The position numbers and the translations under genes are program-made. DNA of 64,000 nucleotides. It comes from Micromonospora lupini. GTDB lineage: Bacteria > Actinomycetota > Actinomycetes > Mycobacteriales > Micromonosporaceae. This document shows positions 58,938-64,000 of this stretch, one piece after another; position 1 is the first letter of the stretch, and each line of letters begins with the position of its first letter. The notes under the pieces were generated by a model. That model made no database searches and was not told the DNA's origin. It was given only the letters and a program-made list of their open reading frames with translations. The stretch spans positions 1,865,001 to 1,929,000 of the forward strand of contig NZ_JAPENL010000002.1 of assembly GCF_026342015.1 (NCBI RefSeq). Direction: 5' to 3'.

Positions 58938-60098
58938 ATGACTGCCCTCGATCTGCTCGACCTGGACCCGTCGCTCAGCGCGGAGGAGCGGCAGATCCGC
59001 GACGTCGTCCGCCAGCTCGTCGACGACCGGGTCCGCCCGCACGTCGCCGCCTGGTACGAGGAGGGCCGCGTGCCGGCCCGCGAGCTGGCCCGCGAGTTCG
59101 GCAAACTCGGCCTGCTCGGCATGCACCTGACCGGCTACGGCTGCGCCGGCGCCTCCGCCGTCGCGTACGGGCTGGCCTGCCAGGAGCTGGAGGCCGGCGA
59201 CTCCGGGCTCCGCTCGCTGGTCTCGGTGCAGGGCTCACTGGCGATGTACGCCATCTGGCGCTACGGCAGCGAGGAGCAGAAGCAGCGCTGGCTGCCGGCG
59301 ATGGCCACCGGCGAGGCGATCGGCTGCTTCGGCCTGACCGAGCCCGACCACGGCTCCGACCCGGCGTCCATGACCACCCGCGCCCGCCGCGACGGCGACG
59401 ACTGGATGCTCACCGGCGCCAAGATGTGGATCACCAACGCGCCGATCGCCGACGTCGCCGTCATCTGGGCACGCACCGACGAGGGCGTGCGCGGATTCGC
59501 CGTACCCATGGACACGCCCGGCGTCACGGCCCGCGAGATCAGCCGCAAGATGTCCCTGCGCGCGTCGGTGACGGGCGAGATCGCGCTCGACGACGTCCGG
59601 CTTCCGGCCGACGCCCAACTACCCGACGCGATCGGGCTCAAGGCGCCGCTGAGCTGCCTCACCGAGGCTCGGTACGGCATCGTCTGGGGCTCACTCGGCG
59701 CAGCACGGGACTGCCTGGAGACCGCCCTGGCGTACGCCACCAGCCGCACCCAGTTCGGCCGCCCGCTGGCCGGGTTCCAACTCACCCAGGCCAAGCTCGC
59801 CGACATGGCCGTCGAACTGGTCAAGGGTCAACTGCTCGCGCTGCACCTCGGCCGGCTCGCCGACGCCGGCCGACTCCGCCCCGAGCAGGTAAGCGTGGGC
59901 AAGCTGAACAACGTGCGGGAGGCCCTGGCCATCGCCCGGCAGTGCCGCACCATCCTCGGCGCCAACGGCGTCTCCGGGGAGTACCCGGTGATGCGGCATG
60001 CGAACAACCTGGAGAGCGTCCTGACGTACGAGGGCACCTCCGAGATCCACCAGCTCGTCGTCGGCCAGCGGCTCACCGGGCTCTCCGCCTTCGCCTGA
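58938..60098 (+). CDS. Acyl-CoA dehydrogenase (glutaryl-CoA-dehydrogenase-like)
   Basis: A 386-residue FAD enzyme of the ACAD family. The fold's middle strand domain has CFGLTEPDHGSDPASM near residue 130 and WITNAPIADVAVIW near 157. The catalytic glutamate is in YEGTSEIHQLVVGQRLTG near 370, and the Arg-rich FAD region in ATSRTQFGRPLAGFQ near 268. Overall similarity (EAGDSGLRSLVSVQGSLAMY) is to glutaryl-CoA dehydrogenases, so decarboxylating activity is possible but not proven. ATG 58938 is close to the preceding small gene. Confidence 0.93.
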   Translation: MTALDLLDLDPSLSAEERQIRDVVRQLVDDRVRPHVAAWYEEGRVPARELAREFGKLGLLGMHLTGYGCAGASAVAYGLACQELEAGDSGLRSLVSVQGSLAMYAIWRYGSEEQKQRWLPAMATGEAIGCFGLTEPDHGSDPASMTTRARRDGDDWMLTGAKMWITNAPIADVAVIWARTDEGVRGFAVPMDTPGVTAREISRKMSLRASVTGEIALDDVRLPADAQLPDAIGLKAPLSCLTEARYGIVWGSLGAARDCLETALAYATSRTQFGRPLAGFQLTQAKLADMAVELVKGQLLALHLGRLADAGRLRPEQVSVGKLNNVREALAIARQCRTILGANGVSGEYPVMRHANNLESVLTYEGTSEIHQLVVGQRLTGLSAFA

Positions 60099-60197
60099 CC
60101 TGCCCGTTTACGCATTCCGGCCGCTCGACGCGCGGCTGTCGTACGGGGGCCGTACCGTCATTGGTAGACGACGTGTCTGACGAGGACGGTGAGTGTG

Positions 60198-61013
60198 ATG
60201 GCCCGCGAAGCTGGCATCAACGAGCCCACGAGGGAGTTCCCCGGTTATCCGACCGGCGACGACCTCAAGGAGCGCTCGGCGGCGACACCCGACCCGACCA
60301 TGGACACACCAGGTGGCACCGGTGGCCCCCCGAGCGGTGAGGTCGGCGGGGGCGGCGGTGCGAGCGGTGGTGGCGGTGCGGCCCGTGGGCTGCTCCTGCT
60401 TCTCGGTGCCGCCGCGCTGGCCGTGGTGGTGCTGCTCGGCGTGCAGGCGACCGGGTTCCTGCCCGATTTCCGTAACCCGTTCGCCAAGGAGCAGACCGAC
60501 CGCAGTCAGCCGCCGCTGCTGAAGTCGATCCAGGACCTCAGCCGCTACGTGGCCGCCGAAGGCAACTTCCAGGTCGTGGTCGACACCCAGAACGACAGGC
60601 GCAACGTCCCGGACTTCCTGCTCAACGAACGCACCCTGTTCGTCGGGGCCGGCAGCGTCGAGGCGTACGTCGACTTCACCAAGATCGGTGAGGGCGCCAT
60701 CGTGCAGTCCGCCGACGGCAAGTCGGTCGAGATCAAGCTCCCCGCGCCGCAGCTCGGCGAGACAAACCTCGACATGGAGAAGAGCTACGTCTTCGCCGAG
60801 CAGCGCGGCCTGCTCAACCGGCTCGGCGACCTGGTCGGCAACGACCCCAACCGGCAGCAGCAGGTCTACCAGCTGGCCGAGGACCGGATCACCGCCGCCG
60901 CCCGGGACAGCGGGCTCTCCGCCCGCGCCGAGGAGAACACCCGCAAGATGCTGGAGGGGTTGCTGCGCTCGCTGGGCTTCCAGCAGGTCACGGTCACCTA
61001 CACCGCACCCTGA
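60198..61013 (+). CDS. DUF4230 membrane protein
   Basis: A 271-residue protein with a cytosolic Gly-rich N-terminus (GGGGGASGGGGAARG), one transmembrane helix (LLLLLGAAALAVVVLLGVQA) near residue 65 and a C-terminal extracytoplasmic DUF4230 domain: LSRYVAAEGNFQVVVDTQND, LFVGAGSVEAYVDFTKIGEG, IKLPAPQLGETNLDMEKSYV. Function unknown; homologues occur widely in actinobacteria. ATG 60198 is preferred to GTG 60189 by spacing from GAGGA. A 16-base-stem hairpin follows the stop. Confidence 0.87.
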   Translation: MAREAGINEPTREFPGYPTGDDLKERSAATPDPTMDTPGGTGGPPSGEVGGGGGASGGGGAARGLLLLLGAAALAVVVLLGVQATGFLPDFRNPFAKEQTDRSQPPLLKSIQDLSRYVAAEGNFQVVVDTQNDRRNVPDFLLNERTLFVGAGSVEAYVDFTKIGEGAIVQSADGKSVEIKLPAPQLGETNLDMEKSYVFAEQRGLLNRLGDLVGNDPNRQQQVYQLAEDRITAAARDSGLSARAEENTRKMLEGLLRSLGFQQVTVTYTAP

Positions 61014-61054
61014 CCCCCGCACCCCGCCGGACCTCCGCTCAAGATCTGCGCAAG

Positions 61055-61104
61055 TTCGGGGATGTTGCTGTCTCGCGAGCGGCTGAGGCAGCAACATCCC
61101 CGAA
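61055..61104. terminator. Hairpin between convergent DUF4230 and PspC genes
   Basis: A perfect 16-base stem (TTCGGGGATGTTGCTG at 61055-61070 with 61089-61104) and an 18-base loop. It lies between convergent genes and may terminate both, but the long loop and unusual sequence make a dispersed palindrome equally possible. Confidence 0.65.
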
Positions 61105-61126
61105 GGTGCGAGGCGGTTTGGGGGCG

Positions 61127-61336
61127 TCAGTGGCCGGTGGAGGCGAGGTAGCGGTCCTCGTTCGGCATGAGGACCCAGAGGATCAGATAGACGATCACCT
61201 GGGTGCCGGGCAGCAGCAGTGACAGCAGGAACAGCAGCCGAACCATCCCGGCGGACATGCCGAACCGCTGACCGAGGCCGGCGCAGACACCGGCGAGCAT
61301 GCGCCCCTGGCGGGGCCGAACCAGTTTGCGACTCAT
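61127..61336 (-). CDS. PspC domain protein
   Basis: A 69-residue single-domain PspC protein: KLVRPRQGRMLAGVCAGLGQ, then a membrane helix (MVRLLFLLSLLLPGTQVIVY) and a second hydrophobic stretch ending LILWVLMPNED. PspC domains bind phage-shock or envelope-stress signalling partners; small actinobacterial versions are often stand-alone. ATG 61336 gives the family start. Its promoter region lies between 61336 and the IS30 element, 185 bases away. Confidence 0.9.
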   Translation of the reverse strand: MSRKLVRPRQGRMLAGVCAGLGQRFGMSAGMVRLLFLLSLLLPGTQVIVYLILWVLMPNEDRYLASTGH

Positions 61337-61521
61337 CGTCGTACTCCCACTCTGCGGCGGTGCGCCGCGTCTGCAATCCACGGTACGAAGGGGTGGCCAT
61401 CCCGCCCTCGGTCCCGAGGAGGATCGGCAAGCCGTGGACCCGTAGGTGCTTTACCCGGGTCAACCCTCCCCGACTCCTGTCGCACCAGCCGCCGCGTTCG
61501 AGTCCCGCCAGCGCACAGCGT

Positions 61522-62790
61522 GCAAGATCGCGCAGGATCCTGGATCTGGTGGCTTCGCGCGCGGGCGGTTTCAAGCGGCGGTTGCAACCAGGTGCTTGTG
61601 GAGTACCTCGGCTGGATTCTGCCAGTCGAGGGTTTGGCGTGGTCGTCCGTTGAGTTCGCGGGCGACGGCGTCGAGGTCGTCCTGGGACCAGGTGCGGAAG
61701 TCGGTGCTGGAGCGGGGGAAGTACTGGCGTAGGAGACCGTTGGTGTTTTCGTTGCTGCCGCGTTGCCACGGGCTGTGGGGGTCGCAGAAGTAGACCTTGC
61801 AGTCGGTGGCCAGGGTGAACACGGGATGCCGGATCATCTCGATGCCCTGGTCCCAGGTCAGGGTCTTACGCAACTCGGCCGGCAGGCGGCGCATGAGACC
61901 GGTGAGGGTCTCGATGACCTGTTCACTGACCCGCGATTCGGGCAGAGCGCCGAGCATCACATACCGGGTGGCCCGCTCGACGAGGGTGACGATCGCGCTG
62001 GACCCTCGGGCGCCGATGACCAGGTCACCTTCCCAGTGCCCCGGCACGGCCCGGTCAGCGACCTCCGCCGGGCGAGTCGAGATGTGAAAGTCACGCACCC
62101 ACGGGCGTCCCCGCAGCGCGCTGGCCTGTCGTGACTGCTGGCGGCGGCCGGTGCGTCCTGAGCGCAGAGCGACCTGCCGGGCGAGTTCTTGGCGCATCCC
62201 ACCCCGGGCCTGGAAGTAAATCGCCTGGTAGATCGTCTCGTGTGACACCCACATCTCCGGTCTGTCGGGGAACTCCCGCCGCAACGACCGGGCGATCTGC
62301 TGCGGCGAATGCCGCTGCGTCAGACGATCCCTGACCGTCTCCCACAACGGCGGCCACGCCCGCCCCCACCTCGGACGCAACTTCCCCTCACGAAGACGCC
62401 GCGCCCGCTCATCCGCCTTGCCCTGAGCGTTGCGGTGACAGTACTTCCACCGATACACCCCACCCCACCCCTTCGGGTAGCCCACCCCCGCCACATACCC
62501 CGGAGCAGGACCATGCGGATGCCGCTGACCCGTCGGCACCCGACCCCCCGTACCGCAGTGATTCCGCGACAACTCCCGCCACACCGTCGAGCGATCCCGC
62601 CCGATCACCTGCCCGATCTGCGGACAACTCAACCCCTGACCGAACAACACCTCAATCTGCGCCCGCTCCGCGGACGACAACCTCTGCCCCGGCATGACCC
62701 CTCATCCTGACGAGAATCCACCCCGTTGCAACAACCACTTGAGCCCAAGGCGACGGAGGGCACTACATCCAGGATCGAGCGCGATCTTGC
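61522..62790. mobile_element. IS30-family insertion sequence
   Basis: A complete ~1.27 kb element with terminal inverted repeats. IRL 61522-61545 begins GCAAGATCGCGC; IRR 62767-62790 is its reverse complement with 2 mismatches over 24 bases. The single transposase gene reads on the minus strand. No clear short target duplication is visible at the ends as I have drawn them. The element sits between pspC and sdaA and does not interrupt a recognisable gene. Confidence 0.9.
61571..62695 (-). CDS. IS30-family transposase
   Basis: A 374-residue DDE transposase. The N-terminal HTH region reads SSAERAQIEVLFGQGLSCPQ and VIGRDRSTVWRELSRN. The DDE catalytic acids are visible in PGHWEGDLVIGARGSS near residue 222, LTWDQGIEMIRH near 282 and WQRGSNENTNGLLRQYFPR near 316; the terminal RPRQTLDWQNPAEVL is typical of IS30. 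The frame is intact over full length, so the element may be active. ATG 62695 follows the right inverted repeat by 72 bases. Confidence 0.95.
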   Translation of the reverse strand: MPGQRLSSAERAQIEVLFGQGLSCPQIGQVIGRDRSTVWRELSRNHCGTGGRVPTGQRHPHGPAPGYVAGVGYPKGWGGVYRWKYCHRNAQGKADERARRLREGKLRPRWGRAWPPLWETVRDRLTQRHSPQQIARSLRREFPDRPEMWVSHETIYQAIYFQARGGMRQELARQVALRSGRTGRRQQSRQASALRGRPWVRDFHISTRPAEVADRAVPGHWEGDLVIGARGSSAIVTLVERATRYVMLGALPESRVSEQVIETLTGLMRRLPAELRKTLTWDQGIEMIRHPVFTLATDCKVYFCDPHSPWQRGSNENTNGLLRQYFPRSSTDFRTWSQDDLDAVARELNGRPRQTLDWQNPAEVLHKHLVATAA

Positions 62791-63025
62791 GGCGGGGGGC
62801 GGGGCGGGGGCGGGGCGGGGGCGGGGGGCAAGCGGCGCGGGCGGGGTGGGGCGCGGGTGAGCTGCCGGATGGGTGGTGAGCTGGGCGGGTAGGCTCGCTG
62901 GTCGGGCACCCACACCCCGGGTGGCCGGCGGGCGCCCGACCGGGCGCCCACGAGCGGGGCTACCGGACCGGTGGCCACGACCGGGCGGATCCCGTACGAC
63001 GGGACGACGCCGAGGAAGCGCAGCC
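62791..63025. other. G-rich region before sdaA
   Basis: 235 bases without a gene. From 62794 to 62828 six G-runs of four to six bases are separated by single C's, an arrangement that can form stacked G-quadruplexes. Further on, GGGCGCCCG/CGGGCGCCC-type short hairpins lie near 62930. It adjoins the right end of the IS30 element and is the presumed promoter region of sdaA. Confidence 0.65.
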
Positions 63026-64000
63026 ATGATCAGTGTTTTCGACCTCTTCAGCGTCGGCATCGGGCCGTCCAGCTCGCACACCGTCGGGCCGATGCGGGCC
63101 GCCCGTACGTTCGTGGCCGGGCTCAAGGCCGACGGGCTGCTCACCGAGACGGCGCGGGTGCAGGCCGAGCTGTTCGGTTCGCTGGGCGCCACCGGGCACG
63201 GGCACGGCAGCGACCGGGCGGTGCTGCTGGGTCTGGCCGGTGAGTCGCCGGAGACCGTCGACACCGACACCGTCGGTCCTCGCGTCGAGCGGATCCGCGC
63301 CGAGCGGCGGATCAGTCTGCTGGGCGCGCACGAGATCGACTTCGACCCGGACCGGGACCTGACGTTGCACCGTCGCCGATCGCTGCCGTACCACCCGAAT
63401 GGGATGACCTTCGTGGCCTTCGACGCGGCCGGGGAGCAGGTCAGGGCGCGGAGCTACTACTCCGTCGGCGGCGGCTTCGTGGTGGACGAGGCGGCGGCGG
63501 GGGCGGACCGGATCAAGCCGGACAGCACGCGGGTGCGGTACCCGTTCCTGACCGGGGCGCAGCTGCTGGAGGTGACCACCCGCACCGGGCTGTCGATCAG
63601 CGAGGTGATGCTCGCCAACGAGCGCTCGTGGCGAAGCGAGGCGGAGATCCGGGCGGGTCTGCTGGAGATCTGGCGGGTGATGCAGGAGTGCGTGCAGCGC
63701 GGCTGCGAGCGGGACGGCGTACTCCCTGGGGGGTTGAAGGTTCGGCGGCGCGCGGCGGAGCTGCGGCGCGGCCTGGAGGCGGACGCCGGGACGGCGGATC
63801 CGCTGCACGTGATGGACTGGGTGACGCTTTTCGCGCTCGCGGTGAACGAGGAGAACGCGGCAGGCGGTCGGGTGGTGACCGCGCCGACGAACGGCGCGGC
63901 GGGGATCATCCCGGCGGTGCTGCACTACTACAGCCGCTTCGTCGAGAAGGCCGATGACGACGGCGTGGTGCGGTTCCTGTTGGCGGCCGGCGCGATCGGT
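63026..64000 (+). CDS. sdaA: L-serine ammonia-lyase (partial, 3' end beyond window)
   Basis: The first 325 codons of an iron-sulfur L-serine dehydratase that deaminates serine to pyruvate. It begins MISVFDLFSVGIGPSSSHTV, the family hallmark, with GPMRAARTFVAGL near residue 20, HGHGSDRAVLLGLAG near 60, SYYSVGGGFVVDE near 148 and the beta-domain segment NEENAAGGRVVTAPTNGAAG near 275. The iron-sulfur cysteines of this family lie further to the C-terminus and are not in the window. GAGGAAGC lies upstream of ATG 63026. It would oppose serine synthesis by serC, which lies ~10 kb away. Confidence 0.96.
   Translation, partial: MISVFDLFSVGIGPSSSHTVGPMRAARTFVAGLKADGLLTETARVQAELFGSLGATGHGHGSDRAVLLGLAGESPETVDTDTVGPRVERIRAERRISLLGAHEIDFDPDRDLTLHRRRSLPYHPNGMTFVAFDAAGEQVRARSYYSVGGGFVVDEAAAGADRIKPDSTRVRYPFLTGAQLLEVTTRTGLSISEVMLANERSWRSEAEIRAGLLEIWRVMQECVQRGCERDGVLPGGLKVRRRAAELRRGLEADAGTADPLHVMDWVTLFALAVNEENAAGGRVVTAPTNGAAGIIPAVLHYYSRFVEKADDDGVVRFLLAAGAIG

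Noticed and set aside
61440..61520. Possible tRNA with T-loop-like GTTCGAGTCCCGCC just left of the IS30 element
   Set aside because: The stem around the loop does not pair at two of five positions, and no matching 5' acceptor strand for the terminal bases was found within 90 bases upstream.
62880..63025. Glycine or other riboswitch upstream of sdaA
   Set aside because: None of the characteristic glycine-aptamer segments could be found; only short GC-rich hairpins are present.
1..64000. CRISPR array or prophage
   Set aside because: No regularly spaced identical repeats and no capsid, terminase, tail or integrase genes were seen.

Overview
The window is high-GC actinobacterial chromosome. It has frequent GTG starts, many ATGA/GTGA stop-start overlaps, the futalosine menaquinone genes mqnB and mqnD, the septation regulator SepH, an XPB-type helicase, two-gene LigD-like end joining with Ku, and actinobacterial families DUF3027, DUF2530, TIGR03089 and SCO6745. 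The overall set looks like Micromonospora or a close relative. That taxonomic call is an inference from content, not from a marker search. No rRNA, convincing tRNA or CRISPR array was seen.

Layout. 0-5 kb: the end of an unidentified gene, an Hsp20 chaperone, then a heptosyltransferase-type GT9, a GT2 glycosyltransferase and bifunctional HldE, which point to ADP-heptose-based surface glycosylation, followed by a PfpI/DJ-1 protein. 5-14 kb: a DHA2 exporter, a TetR/aldo-keto reductase divergent pair with a clear operator, a NUDIX hydrolase, an acyl-CoA ligase, a quinone oxidoreductase and a HAD phosphatase. 14-18.7 kb: an FKBP isomerase, a DUF4241 protein, and the NHEJ locus (Ku divergent from ligase plus primase-polymerase). 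18.7-26.2 kb: an accessory-looking stretch bounded by two inverted, essentially identical palindromic elements. It holds a truncated fibronectin-III secreted protein, a MerR/imine-reductase-like pair, an ECF41 sigma factor with its usual carboxymuconolactone-decarboxylase partner, and a small GntR regulator divergent from two tiny coupled genes behind a good promoter and a hairpin leader. 26.6-32.3 kb: a translationally coupled pair encoding a membrane-anchored secreted protein and a 1661-residue exported metallophosphoesterase with three copies of an unrecognised domain and three C-terminal chitin-binding modules.

32.5-40.4 kb: a TetR/DUF4267 pair with repeated CTAGC operators, XPB helicase and its helicase-associated partner separated by a lipoprotein L,D-transpeptidase and a small membrane protein, then a HAD phosphatase and an extended cold-shock protein. 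40.4-45 kb: mqnD and mqnB-MFS, separated by an HTH-acetyltransferase fusion gene that is flanked by repeats and preceded by two tandem DnaA-box sequences. 45-52 kb: DUF3027, DUF2530, an NCS2 purine permease, a MarR/MFS pair, ThpR and SepH. 52-61 kb: SerC, citrate synthase, PdxH coupled to an MFS protein, an aldose epimerase, a nitroreductase, an acyl-CoA dehydrogenase, a DUF4230 protein and PspC. 61.5-62.8 kb: a complete IS30-family insertion sequence. The window ends inside an L-serine dehydratase gene.

Intergenic DNA is rich in long, nearly perfect hairpins. Some are plausible terminators; others are dispersed palindromic families with two or three copies here. The best candidates for something undescribed are the GntR/small-gene cassette with its flanking palindromes, and the chitin-binding phosphoesterase pair.
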